From contig CAWCNV010000007.1 of NCBI GenBank assembly GCA_963797015.1, positions 124,001 to 188,000 on the forward strand: a DNA stretch of 64,000 nt, in the 5' to 3' direction. Positions 46,336-55,373 of the stretch are shown one piece after another (the stretch's first letter is position 1; each line of letters opens with the position of its first letter). The notes below the pieces were generated by a model. The model did no database searches. It was not told the DNA's origin and worked only from the letters and a program-made list of their open reading frames with translations. The position numbers and the translations under genes were made by a program. Source of the stretch: JBBPZA01 sp963797015 (GTDB lineage Bacteria; Actinomycetota; Thermoleophilia; Solirubrobacterales; Solirubrobacteraceae).

Positions 46336-47982
46336 ATGCCACCGGCCGCCTCGATCGTCGTGCCGACGCTGGCGCGACCCGACTACCTCGAGGTCACGCT
46401 CGCGTCGATCGCCCCGCAGGCGGCGGCTGCGGACGCTGAGGTGATCGTGGCGGACGACGGTGCGACCGAAGGCGCGCGCCGCGCGGCGGCGGCCCATGGG
46501 GCCGCCTACCTCGCCCATCCCTCGCCGCGCGGCCCGAACGCGGCTCGCAACACCGGCATCGAGGCGGCCGCCTCCGAGGTCATCGTGCTGGTCGATGACG
46601 ACGTACGCGCACCCGAGGGCTGGCTCGCGGCGTTGCTGCGAGGTGTCGGCGAGCATCCCTGCGACGAGGTCTTCGGAGGGCCGATCCGGGCGGTGCTGGA
46701 AGGTTTCGCACGGCGCACGTGCGGTCGCGAGGGGCCGCCGATCACCGCGCTGGACTGCGGCCCGGTGGACCGGGAGGTCGAGTTCGTGTGGAGCGCGAAC
46801 ATGGCGATTCGCCGGCGCGCGTTCGCGCGCGCCGGGCCGTTCGACGCGGCGCTCGAGATCTACGGCGACGAGGAGGAGTGGCAGCGCCGGCACAGGGCCG
46901 CCGGCGGGACGATCCGGTACCTGGCCGGCGCCGCGCTCGAGCACCGTCGCGCGCCGCGCGACGCCACGCTGCGGTCGCTCGCGCGCGCCGCCCGCAGCCG
47001 CGGTGCTAGCAGCCGCCGCTACGACGAGCGCAAGGGCAGCGCCCCCTCGCTCATGGCCGAGCTGCGCACGCTGGCGGCGTGTGCCGCGCACGGTCCGCTT
47101 CGGCGCTGCGCGTTCGGCGTGCCGATGACGGCGGCGGCATGGGGTCGCGTGAGCGAGGCGCTGCGCCACGGTTCGCCCGCCGCGCTCGCCGGTGCGGACG
47201 ACTTCCTCTCGGGCTCGTCGGGGACGCCGCTGCGCGGGCGCGGGGCGCTACGCGACCTGCGCGCGGATCTTGCGCTTGCCGCGCGCGGGGTGCCCTGGCG
47301 GCTGGACCGCGCCGCGGCGCAGGCTCCGCGCCGGCGCGTGCTGGCGCTCGTGGTGGAGCGCCCGGACGTCCCGAGCCTGGTCGCAGGCGTTCGCCGGGAG
47401 CTCGGCCGCTCGCGCCACGAGGTCGAGTTGCGCACGGGCCCCGCGGGCGGCGCCGGCAAGTTCGAGAACCTCAACGCGCTGCTCGCGGGCGGAAAGGCGG
47501 GGGGTCACGACTGGCTGCTGCTGGTCGACGACGACGTCGCGCTGCCGCACGGTTTCCTCGACCGCTTCCTGTTCCTGGCCGAGCGCTTCGACCTGGCGCT
47601 CGCGCAGCCGGCCCACCGCGAGCGCTCGCACGCGGCCTGGCCGCTGACCCGGCGACGGCGCGGGGCGCTCGTCCGCGAGACGCCATGGGTGGAGATCGGC
47701 CCCGTCGTCGCGCTGCGCGGCGACACGCTGGCGACGCTGCTGCCGTTCCCTCCGCTGCGCGCGGGATGGGGCCTCGACGCCCACTGGGCGGCGGTCGCGC
47801 GCGAGCGGGGATGGCGGGTGGGAATCGTCGACGCCACTCCCGTCCGCCATCTCCTTCGCCCGATCGGAGCCGGCTACCCGCGCGACGCGGCGGTCGAGGA
47901 GGCGCGCGACTTCCTCGCCGAACACCCCTACCTCCCTCGGGAGGAGAGCCAGCGGACGCTGGTGACGCACGCGCGCTGGTGA
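46336..47982 (+). CDS. two-domain GT2 glycosyltransferase fusion
   Basis: 548 aa, about twice a single GT2. Domain 1 (about 1-235): ASIVVPTLARPDYLEVTLASI, VIVADDGATEG, GPNAARNTGIEAA, VLVDDDVRAPEGWL, FVWSANMAIRRRAF and YGDEEEWQRR. Domain 2 (about 330-540): KFENLNALLAGGKAGGHDWLLLVDDDVALP with a second VDDD, TPWVEIGPVVALRGDTL and GWGLDAHWAAVARERGWRVG. The domains may add two sugars in turn or one may be regulatory. The stop overlaps the next start by 4 bases, opening the run 46,336-50,248. Specificity unknown. Confidence 0.8.
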   Translation: MPPAASIVVPTLARPDYLEVTLASIAPQAAAADAEVIVADDGATEGARRAAAAHGAAYLAHPSPRGPNAARNTGIEAAASEVIVLVDDDVRAPEGWLAALLRGVGEHPCDEVFGGPIRAVLEGFARRTCGREGPPITALDCGPVDREVEFVWSANMAIRRRAFARAGPFDAALEIYGDEEEWQRRHRAAGGTIRYLAGAALEHRRAPRDATLRSLARAARSRGASSRRYDERKGSAPSLMAELRTLAACAAHGPLRRCAFGVPMTAAAWGRVSEALRHGSPAALAGADDFLSGSSGTPLRGRGALRDLRADLALAARGVPWRLDRAAAQAPRRRVLALVVERPDVPSLVAGVRRELGRSRHEVELRTGPAGGAGKFENLNALLAGGKAGGHDWLLLVDDDVALPHGFLDRFLFLAERFDLALAQPAHRERSHAAWPLTRRRRGALVRETPWVEIGPVVALRGDTLATLLPFPPLRAGWGLDAHWAAVARERGWRVGIVDATPVRHLLRPIGAGYPRDAAVEEARDFLAEHPYLPREESQRTLVTHARW

Positions 47983-49151
47983 AGGTCGCGGTCGTAGCCG
48001 AGTACTACCCGCGCGCCGCCGATCCGGTGCTCGGGGTGTGGGCGCACCGGCAGGCGCTCGCCGCGCGCGACGCGGGCGCCGACGTGCGCGTGCTCGTCCT
48101 GCACCGGCTGCTGCCGCCGCAGGCCGCGCTGCGCGCGCGCGACGCGCGGGCGCTCGCCGCGCCGCTTCGCCAGCCATCGCGGGGGCTACTCGACGGCATC
48201 CCGGTCCACTACGTCCGTTACGTGTCGCCGCCGCGCGGCCGCGCGTATGCCAGCTGGGGCGCGTGGGCGGCTCCGCTGCTCGCGCGCGCGCTGTCACGGC
48301 TGCGGCGCACGTTCGCGTTCGACCTCGTCCACGCCCACTACGCGGCTCCGGCCGGCGACGCCGTGCGCCGCGCGGCGCCGGCGGCGCCCCTGGTGATCTC
48401 GGTCCACGGCGGCGACGTGCTGTGGACGGCGCGCCAGGGGGCGCGCGGCCGCGCCGTGGTGGAGCGCGCGCTCGGGCACGCGCGCCTGGTGCTGGCCAAC
48501 AGCGAGGGCACCGCCGCGCTGTCGCGCGAGCACGGCGCGCGCGAGGTCCGCGTCGTGCACCTGGGCACCGACCTGCCCGCCGCGCCGCCCGCCGCGGCCG
48601 GCGGCCCACCCACGCTCGTGACCGTCGCGCACCTCGTGGCGCGCAAGCGCCACGCCGACGTGGTGCGCGCGCTCGCCGCGCTCGCCCCGCGCCATCCCGA
48701 GCTGCGCTACGTCGTGGTCGGCGACGGCCCCGAGCGCGAGCCGCTCGCGCGTCTGGCCGCGGCGCTCGGGGTGCCCGACCGCGTCGAGCTGCGCGGCGAG
48801 CTGGCCCACGCCGATGCGTTGCGAGCGGCGCGCTCGGCGACGCTGTTCGTGCTGCCGAGCGTCGACGAGGCCTTCGGCGTCGCCTACGTCGAGGCGATGG
48901 CCGGCGGTGTCCCGGCGCTCGGCAGCCGCGGCGAGGCCGGCCCCGAGGAGATCGCCCTGGCGGGCGGCGGGATGGTGCTCGTGCCGCCGGCCGATCCGGA
49001 CGCCCTCGCGCAGACGCTCGACCGGCTGCTCACCGATCCACCGGCGCTGCGCCGGCTGGGTGAGCAGGCGCGTGCGACGGTGGAGCGCGCCTTCACGTGG
49101 AGCGCGTGTGGGCGCGCGACGGTGGCGGCCTACGAGGAAGCGCTGCGGTGA
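47979..49151 (+). CDS. GT4-family glycosyltransferase
   Basis: 390 aa from GTG 47979, overlapping the preceding stop by 4 bases (GTGA). VAVVAEYYPRAADPVLGVWAHRQA is the N-terminus of this GT4 group; FDLVHAHYAAPAGDAVRRA and VISVHGGDVLW follow; second domain LVTVAHLVARKRHADVVRAL, YVVVGDGPER, and LPSVDEAFGVAYVEAMAGGVPALG. Cytosolic, membrane-associated. It is coupled to genes on both sides (stop overlaps next GTG by 3), so stoichiometric expression with them is likely. Donor unknown. Confidence 0.85.
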   Translation: MKVAVVAEYYPRAADPVLGVWAHRQALAARDAGADVRVLVLHRLLPPQAALRARDARALAAPLRQPSRGLLDGIPVHYVRYVSPPRGRAYASWGAWAAPLLARALSRLRRTFAFDLVHAHYAAPAGDAVRRAAPAAPLVISVHGGDVLWTARQGARGRAVVERALGHARLVLANSEGTAALSREHGAREVRVVHLGTDLPAAPPAAAGGPPTLVTVAHLVARKRHADVVRALAALAPRHPELRYVVVGDGPEREPLARLAAALGVPDRVELRGELAHADALRAARSATLFVLPSVDEAFGVAYVEAMAGGVPALGSRGEAGPEEIALAGGGMVLVPPADPDALAQTLDRLLTDPPALRRLGEQARATVERAFTWSACGRATVAAYEEALR

Positions 49152-50248
49152 GCGCGGCAGCGCCCGGGTGCGACGCCGATCCGCGTCCGGTGCTGTTCGT
49201 CACCGGCCACGCGCCGCCCGCGCGGCTGGCGCCCTTCGCCGCGCTGCACGAGCGCGAGGGGGTCGTCTTCGCCCTCTTCGGCGGCCGCGCGATCCACGCC
49301 CTGACCGGCGACGAGGCGCCGCCCTTCCCGCACCTGCGCCCGGCCCAGCGCGCCGTCGCCCGGCTGGCGGCCTCGGGCGACTTCCGCGCCGTCGTGTGCG
49401 GGACCGGCGGCCGCGTCGCGCTGCCCGCGGCCTTCGCCGGAGCGCGCCGCGCGAGGGTGCCGTTCGTCCTCTGGGCCTCGCTGTGGGCGCACCCGCGCAG
49501 CCTCGCCGGCGCGGCCGGCTACCTCCCCCTGCGCCACGTCTACCGCGCCGCCGACGCGGTGGTCACCTACGGCCCCCACGTGAGCGCCTACGTGCGCTCG
49601 CGCGGCGCCCGCAACGTGCACGAGGCGCCGCAGCCCGTGGACGGCTCGTTCTGGGGCGCGGCGGCGACCGAGCCGGCCCGGTTCGCCCCGTTCCAAATTT
49701 TGTTTGTGGGCCGCGCCTCACGGGAAAAGGGCGAACAGGCGCTGATAAGGGCCTGGCGCGCCTCAGGCCTCCAGGCGCCTCACGCCGCGCTGGTCCTGGT
49801 TGGCGGTGGCCCCCCCAAACCACGGGCCGCCGCCACCAGCGCGGTCGTGCACGCCGGCCGCCTCGACCCCGTGGAGCTGCGCAACTTCTACGCGGGGTCG
49901 GACGTTGTCGTCGTACCGTCGGTCCCCACGCGGACGATCCGCGAGACCTGGAGCCTCGTCGTGAACGAAGCCATGCACCAAGGCGTCGCCGTGATCGCCT
50001 CCGACGCCGTCGGCGCGGCGGCGGGCGGCCTCGTGCGCGACGGCGGCAACGGCATCGTGGTGCCCGCCGGCGACGCCGGCGCGCTCGCGCGTGCTATCCG
50101 GCGGCTCCACGACGATCCGGAGCTCCGCGGACGGCTCGGCGCGGCGGCGCGCGAGGACGTCCGCGCCTACACTCCCGCCGCCTGGGCCGCCGGCTTCTCG
50201 GGCGCGCTGGCAAGCGTAGGAGTCGCTCGGGAGGATTCGCTACGGTGA
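49148..50248 (+). CDS. GT4-family glycosyltransferase
   Basis: 366 aa from GTG 49148, coupled to the previous gene. First domain VLFVTGHAPPARLAPFAAL, FVLWASLWAHPRSLAG and AVVTYGPHVSAYVRSRGA; second domain ILFVGRASREKGEQALIRAW, LVLVGGGPPKPRA, and TWSLVVNEAMHQGVAVIASDAVGA. The codons from about 49,692 to 49,835 (CAA ATT TTG TTT, ATA AGG, GTT, GGT, AAA) are unlike the rest of the gene. Specificity unknown. Confidence 0.83.
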   Translation: MSAAAPGCDADPRPVLFVTGHAPPARLAPFAALHEREGVVFALFGGRAIHALTGDEAPPFPHLRPAQRAVARLAASGDFRAVVCGTGGRVALPAAFAGARRARVPFVLWASLWAHPRSLAGAAGYLPLRHVYRAADAVVTYGPHVSAYVRSRGARNVHEAPQPVDGSFWGAAATEPARFAPFQILFVGRASREKGEQALIRAWRASGLQAPHAALVLVGGGPPKPRAAATSAVVHAGRLDPVELRNFYAGSDVVVVPSVPTRTIRETWSLVVNEAMHQGVAVIASDAVGAAAGGLVRDGGNGIVVPAGDAGALARAIRRLHDDPELRGRLGAAAREDVRAYTPAAWAAGFSGALASVGVAREDSLR

Positions 50249-50295
50249 CCGCGCGCCGCACGGATGCGCGTGCGCTGTCGAGCCCTCACCCGTCC

Positions 50296-50970
50296 ATGCG
50301 CCGGACAACGCTCCTCATCACGATCGTCGCGCTGCTCGCGTCCGTGCCCGGCACGGCGAGCGCGGACTCGGTAACGAAGCGCATCCTCCAGGACTGCGTC
50401 GACGGCCAGATCGACGGCAAGTACTCCAACGCCGACCTCGCGCGCGCCCGTAAGGAGATCCCCGCCGAGGCCCAGGAGTACAGCGACTGCGAGAGCGCGA
50501 TCTACCAGGCTCGCATCGCCAACAGCACGAGCGCGAACGGCTCCGGCGGCGGCGGCTCGGGTGGCTCGGCCACGTCGGGCGGCAGCTCGGGCGGCTCGGG
50601 TTCGTCGGGCTCGAGCGGGAGCTCGGGCGGCGGCGGTGGCGGCTCGGCCGGCGGCTCGGCGTCCTCCGGAGGAGGCTCGGGCTCGGCGGGCGGCGCGACG
50701 CCGCCGGGGTCGAGCGGCGAGAGCGACACCGCGCAGGGCGCGGCCGAGCAGGCCGCGCTGCGCGCCGCGAAGAGCGGCGGCGGCAGCGCCTTGCGCCTCG
50801 GTCCCGACACGCTCGTCAAGCCCGGCGCCACCGGTATCCCGGCCAGCGAGGCGCTGCGACGGGCGGTCCCAGATCCGCTGCTCGTCGCGCTCATCCTGCT
50901 CGGCGCGATCGCCCTGGTCGGCGCCGTGCTCGGTGCGAGGGCCCGTGTCATCACCCGCCGTCCCGGTTAG
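50296..50970 (+). CDS. secreted Gly/Ser-rich protein with C-terminal membrane anchor
   Basis: 224 aa. Signal peptide RRTTLLITIVALLASVPGTASA, a conserved-looking part CVDGQIDGKYSNADLARA, IPAEAQEYSDCESAI with two cysteines, a long Gly/Ser linker (about 78-140), then a polar segment and a C-terminal membrane helix PLLVALILLGAIALVGAVLG with an Arg tail. The plan suggests a cell-surface domain on a flexible tether. I do not recognise the family. Its 3' end overlaps the O-antigen ligase gene by 26 bases, and a similar pair is at 33,135-35,767, so it may be a partner of the ligase. Confidence 0.72.
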   Translation: MRRTTLLITIVALLASVPGTASADSVTKRILQDCVDGQIDGKYSNADLARARKEIPAEAQEYSDCESAIYQARIANSTSANGSGGGGSGGSATSGGSSGGSGSSGSSGSSGGGGGGSAGGSASSGGGSGSAGGATPPGSSGESDTAQGAAEQAALRAAKSGGGSALRLGPDTLVKPGATGIPASEALRRAVPDPLLVALILLGAIALVGAVLGARARVITRRPG

Positions 50971-53002
50971 GGCCGCGCCCGCGCGGCGGGCGATCGCGCT
51001 TCCGCGGATCGGGGTGAACACCGCGATCACGCTGCTCGTCGCCGCGGCCGTGGCCGGCGCCGCCTTCGGCGCGAAGGGCGGGCTGCAGCTCGGCCGCGCG
51101 ACCACCGTCGAGATCTGCGCCACGTTGCTGGGGGCGGGGCTGTCCGCGGCGGCGATCGTCGTCGCTCCACTCCGCAGCCGCTTCTGGGGCGGCCTCACGC
51201 TCGCCGCGCTGATCGCCCTGACGGCGTGGACGGCGGCATCGGTGACGTGGTCGATCGAGCCGTCGGACTCCTGGATCGAGGCCAATCGCACGCTCAGCTA
51301 CGTCGCTGTCTTCGCCGGCGGCATCGCGCTGGTCCGGCTGGTCCCGAGCGGCTGGCCCGCGCTGCTCGCCGGCGTGCTGCTGGGCTCGATCGTGGTGTGC
51401 GGCTACGCGCTCGTGACCAAGGTCTTCCCGGGCGCGTTCACCCCGGACGAGTACTACTCGCGCCTGCGCGAGCCGTTCAGCTACTGGAACGCCACCGGCC
51501 TCGCCGCCGCGCTGGGCGTTCCCCCGGCGCTGTGGCTGGGCTCCCGGCGCTGGGGCCACGGCGCGGTCAACGCGCTGGCCTTCCCGGCAATCGGGCTGTT
51601 CCTGGTCACGATCATGCTGTCCTACTCTCGCGGCTCGCTGGTCGCGCTGGTCATCGGGCTGATCGTGTGGTTCGCGATCGTGCCCCTGCGCCTGCGCGGC
51701 TTCATGGTGCTGGCGACCAGCGCCGTGCCGGCCGCACTCGTCACCGCCTGGGCCTTCGAGCGCAAGGCGCTGGTCCGCGACGACGTGATCGTTGCCCAGC
51801 GCGCCGACGCGGGGCACGAGCTCGGCGTCGTGCTGCTGTTGATGATCGTGCTCCTGCTCCTGCTCGGCGTCGCGCTCAGCTTCAACGCGGCGCGGCACCC
51901 GCTGACCGGCTCGCGGAGGCGCGTTGCGGGGATCGCCGTCGCGGTCGTGCTCGCGTTGCTCGTCGCCGCCGGAGGGGTGGCGATGGCGCTCTCCTCGCGC
52001 GGGCTGGGCGGGACGATCTCGCACACGTGGGCGCAGTTCACCGACCCCGAGGCGTCCGTGCCCAACAACGACCCCAACCGCCTCACCGCGACCGGAAGCG
52101 TGCGCGCCCGCTACTGGCGCGACGGCCTCGCGCTATGGAAGAAGGAACGCTGGCTCGGGCTGGGCGCCGGCTCCTATGCCACCGGCCGCTTCCAGGTCCG
52201 CGAGGACACGGCCGTCGTCCGCCACGCGCACGGCTACTGGAACCAGACGCTCGCCGACCTGGGGATCGTGGGAATCGCGCTCAGCGCGCTCGCAGGGCTG
52301 CTGTGGCTCGGTGCGGCGGGCCGCGCGGTCGGATTGGCCGTGCTCCCGCGCCATCGCCGCGACCGCGGGCCGCCTGACGCGCCCGAGCGCATCGGGCTCG
52401 TGACCATCGCCGTCGTGGCGATCGTCTTCGCCTTCCACAACCTCGTCGACTGGACCTGGTTCGTCCCCGGGCTGGCCATGCTCGGCCTGCTGTGCGCGGG
52501 CTGGGTGGCCGGCCGCGGCCCGGCGCTGCAGCCGACCCTCGAGCGCCCCAGCGGGCGCGCGCGGTGGCTCCGGATCGCCTCGGCCGCGGGCGTAGTCGTG
52601 GCGGCGCTGGTCGCGGCCTGGGCGATCTGGCAGCCCCAGCGCTCGGTGGACGCCGGCGACAAGGCGCTCAGCCTGATCGACAACGGCCGCTTCACCCAGG
52701 CCCGCTCGGAGGCCCATCACGCGCACGACATCGACCCGCTGGCGGTCGAGCCGCTGATCGACCTCGCCGCGGCCGAGGAGGCCTCGGGCCGCCCGGTCCA
52801 GGCGCGCGTCGCGCTCGTGGACGCGGTCGAGCTGCAGCCCTCCAACCCCACGGCGTGGAAGGCGCTCGCCTACTTCGAGCTGCGCGCCTCGCGCCCGCAG
52901 GCGGCGCTGCGGGCCGCCCGCGCGGCCGTGTACCTGGACCCGGAGTCAGACCAGACCCGGCGCCTGTTCCTCACGGCGTTCCGGGCGACGCGGCCGGCGT
53001 AG
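50945..53002 (+). CDS. O-antigen ligase/polymerase with C-terminal TPR-like repeats
   Basis: 685 aa from GTG 50945. About eleven membrane segments; FSYWNATGLAAALGVPPALWL and LVTIMLSYSRGSLVALVIGL are the ligase-group signatures. The periplasmic loop has ARYWRDGLALWKKERWLGLGAGSYATG and HAHGYWNQTLADLGIVGIAL, the Wzy_C/WaaL region with the conserved His. After the last segment, LSLIDNGRFTQARSEAHHAH, ASGRPVQARVALVDAVELQP and LRASRPQAALRAARAAVYLDP form two to three TPR-like units. It joins lipid-linked glycan chains; TPRs may bind a partner. The paralog at 33,768 has the same plan. Confidence 0.82.
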   Translation: MSSPAVPVRAAPARRAIALPRIGVNTAITLLVAAAVAGAAFGAKGGLQLGRATTVEICATLLGAGLSAAAIVVAPLRSRFWGGLTLAALIALTAWTAASVTWSIEPSDSWIEANRTLSYVAVFAGGIALVRLVPSGWPALLAGVLLGSIVVCGYALVTKVFPGAFTPDEYYSRLREPFSYWNATGLAAALGVPPALWLGSRRWGHGAVNALAFPAIGLFLVTIMLSYSRGSLVALVIGLIVWFAIVPLRLRGFMVLATSAVPAALVTAWAFERKALVRDDVIVAQRADAGHELGVVLLLMIVLLLLLGVALSFNAARHPLTGSRRRVAGIAVAVVLALLVAAGGVAMALSSRGLGGTISHTWAQFTDPEASVPNNDPNRLTATGSVRARYWRDGLALWKKERWLGLGAGSYATGRFQVREDTAVVRHAHGYWNQTLADLGIVGIALSALAGLLWLGAAGRAVGLAVLPRHRRDRGPPDAPERIGLVTIAVVAIVFAFHNLVDWTWFVPGLAMLGLLCAGWVAGRGPALQPTLERPSGRARWLRIASAAGVVVAALVAAWAIWQPQRSVDAGDKALSLIDNGRFTQARSEAHHAHDIDPLAVEPLIDLAAAEEASGRPVQARVALVDAVELQPSNPTAWKALAYFELRASRPQAALRAARAAVYLDPESDQTRRLFLTAFRATRPA

Positions 53003-53066
53003 ATGGTTGATTCCGCGGCCCGCGCGGCCGCATGGCCGGTGGATCGTGGATGCCGGGCGGCGCGGG

Positions 53067-53104
53067 CCGAAGGGGGACAGTGGCAGAGCCACGGACCCCT
53101 TCGG
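53067..53104. terminator. hairpin between convergent genes
   Basis: CCGAAGGGG (53067-53075) pairs exactly with CCCCTTCGG (53096-53104), and inside it GTGGC and GCCAC pair around AGA. It lies in the 157-base gap between the ligase gene and the convergent GT-C gene. Bidirectional termination is likely; no T-run is visible. Confidence 0.55.
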
Positions 53105-53159
53105 ACCGTGGCGAACCGGCGCCGCGAGACGCGGCCAGGCGGTCGTGGGGGTCGCGGAA

Positions 53160-54656
53160 TCAGCCATCCACCGGTCTGCGCTGCACGAGCGCGACGAACG
53201 GTCCCGGATCAAGACGGCCGACGGCGAGGCCGATCAGGCTCACCGGCTCCGGCGCCGGGGCGCGATAGCGGATCAGCTCGTAGGTGTCGGTGCGCCGCCG
53301 GCCGACCTCGGCGAACTGCGGCGGCAGGAACCCCGCCGGCGACCCGCGCGGCAGCGCGCGCGGCGCGAGCGCCTCGCCGTGGGAGCCGCGCACGTCGATC
53401 AGCACGACCTCGCGCACCACGACCACCGGCGCGTTGAGCAGCGCGGCGTCGGGCAGGTAGACCTCGAACGGCTTGCGGCCCGCCGACGGGGTGAGCACGA
53501 TCGCGCGGCCGCCGGCCGGCACCGGCCCGACCGCGTGCGCCGCGCCGCGCCAGTCCGCGCGCGTCTGCAGCAGCGGGTCGCGCGCGTCCGCGACGACGAT
53601 CGCCAGCCAGATCGCACACAGCGCCGCGGCGATCGGGAGGCCGATCCGCGCAGCCCGCGGAGCGGCGCAGCCGGCGGCGACGCACAGCGCCAGCGGCACC
53701 AGTGCCGCGACCTCGTAGCGCGCGCTCACGTAGTCGAACCCGACCACGGCCATGACGACCGGAAGGAGCACGGCCGCGCCCCCGACGACCGCCGCGGGGG
53801 CGACGTGATCGCGCTCGGGGCCCGAGCGCGAGGTCAACAGCAGCGAGGCGCCGGCGACGGCGAGCGCCAGGCAGACGATCGCGGCGAGCGTCTCGTGCGG
53901 CGCGTCGAAGCCGACGGCGAACTGCTTGGGCACCTGCAGGGTGCGAAGGACCGTCGAGCTCTCCTCGGCCAGCGGCACGGCCAGGCGGTTGTGGCGCTGG
54001 GCGATCGCGAGCGGCAGCAGGGCCACCGCCGTCAAGAGCACCGGCGTGGTGGCGAGGGCGATGCGCCGCCACCACGAGTACGGAGCGGCGAACAGCATCC
54101 AGCCCAGTTCGGCGGCGATCATCAGCGCGGCGTAGTAGTGGGTGGCCAGGGCGAGTGCCGAGGCGATCCCCCATCCGGCCAGCGCGGACGAGCGACGCTC
54201 GCGCAGCCAGACGAGGAACTGGTGGAACCCGATCGTGCACAGCAGGACCATCAGCGCGTAGGCGCGCGCCTCCTGTGCGAACCAGACGAGGAACGGGTTG
54301 AAGGCGAGCAGCGCGGCGGCGATCACGCCCGTGCGGCGGTCGAGCAGCCGCGCCCCGGCCAGGTAGCCGACGGGTACGGTCGCCGCGCCGAACAGGGCCG
54401 ACAGCGAGCGCACGCCCAGCTCGCCGGTGCCGAACAGCTTCGCCCAGCCCCAGGCCAGGACGTAGTACAGCGGCGGGGTCGACTCGGTGTCCGGGATCAG
54501 GTCCAGCGCGTGCCCGAGCGAGCCCTTGAGGATCAGGATCGTGAACGACTCGTCGAGCCAGTAGCTCGGGATCCCGGCCACGGCCAGGCGCACGGCGAGC
54601 GCGGCGAGCGTGATCGCGGCCACGAGCACGACGTGGGGGCGGCGCAGCGCGCTCAT
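53160..54656 (-). CDS. GT39/ArnT-like membrane glycosyltransferase (GT-C)
   Basis: 498 aa. ATG 54656 overlaps the methyltransferase stop. About eleven membrane segments; YWLDESFTILILKGS in the first periplasmic loop has the catalytic acid (DE) of GT-C enzymes, TPPLYYVLAWGWAKLFG and FNPFLVWFAQEARAYALMVLL are diagnostic for the PMT_2/GT39 group that uses polyprenyl-phosphate sugars. The C-terminal soluble part (about 395-498) has AGGRAIVLTP and FAEVGRRRTDTYELI. It would glycosylate on the outside of the membrane, either protein or glycan. Donor unknown. Confidence 0.82.
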   Translation of the reverse strand: MSALRRPHVVLVAAITLAALAVRLAVAGIPSYWLDESFTILILKGSLGHALDLIPDTESTPPLYYVLAWGWAKLFGTGELGVRSLSALFGAATVPVGYLAGARLLDRRTGVIAAALLAFNPFLVWFAQEARAYALMVLLCTIGFHQFLVWLRERRSSALAGWGIASALALATHYYAALMIAAELGWMLFAAPYSWWRRIALATTPVLLTAVALLPLAIAQRHNRLAVPLAEESSTVLRTLQVPKQFAVGFDAPHETLAAIVCLALAVAGASLLLTSRSGPERDHVAPAAVVGGAAVLLPVVMAVVGFDYVSARYEVAALVPLALCVAAGCAAPRAARIGLPIAAALCAIWLAIVVADARDPLLQTRADWRGAAHAVGPVPAGGRAIVLTPSAGRKPFEVYLPDAALLNAPVVVVREVVLIDVRGSHGEALAPRALPRGSPAGFLPPQFAEVGRRRTDTYELIRYRAPAPEPVSLIGLAVGRLDPGPFVALVQRRPVDG

Positions 54657-55282
54657 CGGCTCACCGCGAAGCGCGCCCGGCGGGCGCTCGCAAGCAGCGT
54701 CGCGCGCAGCAGTGGCGGGCCTCCGAGGGTCTGCAGCTCGAGCCGCTCGAAGCCGAAGTCGGCGAGCAGATCGGCCAGCGCCCGGCGCGTGTAGAAGCGC
54801 AGGTGCGGGCCGCGCGGGTCGAAGTGGCGTTCGTGCCCGAGCAGCGCCGCGGCGGCCGTCTTCACCCGTCCGTGGTACGGGGTCGAGAGCAGCAGACGGC
54901 CTTCCGCGCGCAGCACGCGCCGCACCTCGGAGAGCCACGCCGCCGTGTCGGCGACGTGCTCGATCACCTCGCCCGCCCACACCGCGTCGGCTTCGCCGTC
55001 GGCGAGCGGAAGCGGGCCGCCCACCTCGATCGCGCGGGCGTCGATCCCCGGGTGGCGCTCGCGCAGCCGGCCGAGCGCGACGGACGATGGGTCCAGCGCC
55101 GTCACGCGGCAGCCGGATGCCGCGAGCTCGGCGGCGAAGTCGCCCGTCCCGGCGCCCAGGTCTATGACGCGCTGACCTGGGGCCACGCGGGCGAGCAACC
55201 AGGCGCGCCGCGCCGCGAAGCGCTCGGGCGCAGCGCTCGCGCCCGCGGCCTCCCACGCGGCGTCGTCGAGCGTGGCCCCCAC
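54653..55282 (-). CDS. class I SAM-dependent methyltransferase
   Basis: 209 aa from GTG 55282, chosen because TAGTTT lies 8 bases upstream. VIDLGAGTGDFAAELAASG is motif I, VTALDPSSVALGRLRER motif II, AVWAGEVIEHVADTAAWLSEVR the UbiE/Methyltransf_11 acidic region, and GRLLLSTPYHGRVKTA follows. LRFYTRRALADLLADFGF is typical of methyltransferases in glycan clusters. Its stop overlaps the start of the GT-C gene, so the two are coupled. Substrate unknown. Confidence 0.8.
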   Translation of the reverse strand: MGATLDDAAWEAAGASAAPERFAARRAWLLARVAPGQRVIDLGAGTGDFAAELAASGCRVTALDPSSVALGRLRERHPGIDARAIEVGGPLPLADGEADAVWAGEVIEHVADTAAWLSEVRRVLRAEGRLLLSTPYHGRVKTAAAALLGHERHFDPRGPHLRFYTRRALADLLADFGFERLELQTLGGPPLLRATLLASARRARFAVSR

Positions 55283-55290
55283 AGCCCGGC

Positions 55291-55296
55291 AAACTA
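55291..55296 (-). promoter_or_regulatory. -10 box TAGTTT, leaderless start
   Basis: On the minus strand TAGTTT plus 8 bases precedes GTG 55282. Together with the plus-strand box at 55,361 it forms a divergent promoter pair. Confidence 0.5.
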
Positions 55297-55360
55297 GCCT
55301 TCTCGGGGGCCGCTCCCGCAACTCACGTTGCTCGGGCTGCGTGTCGGCTGCGTGGCGCGC

Positions 55361-55366
55361 TATCGT
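55361..55366 (+). promoter_or_regulatory. -10 box TATCGT, leaderless start
   Basis: TATCGT plus 7 bases precedes ATG 55374, which has no ribosome site. It decides this start against earlier in-frame codons. Confidence 0.5.
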
Positions 55367-55373
55367 CGCGGCA

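Noticed and set aside
53007..54794. 595-codon open frame on the plus strand opposite the GT-C gene
   Set aside because: Composition is Arg/Gly/Ala/Glu-rich without motifs; it mirrors a well-formed membrane protein on the other strand and is a by-product of high GC.
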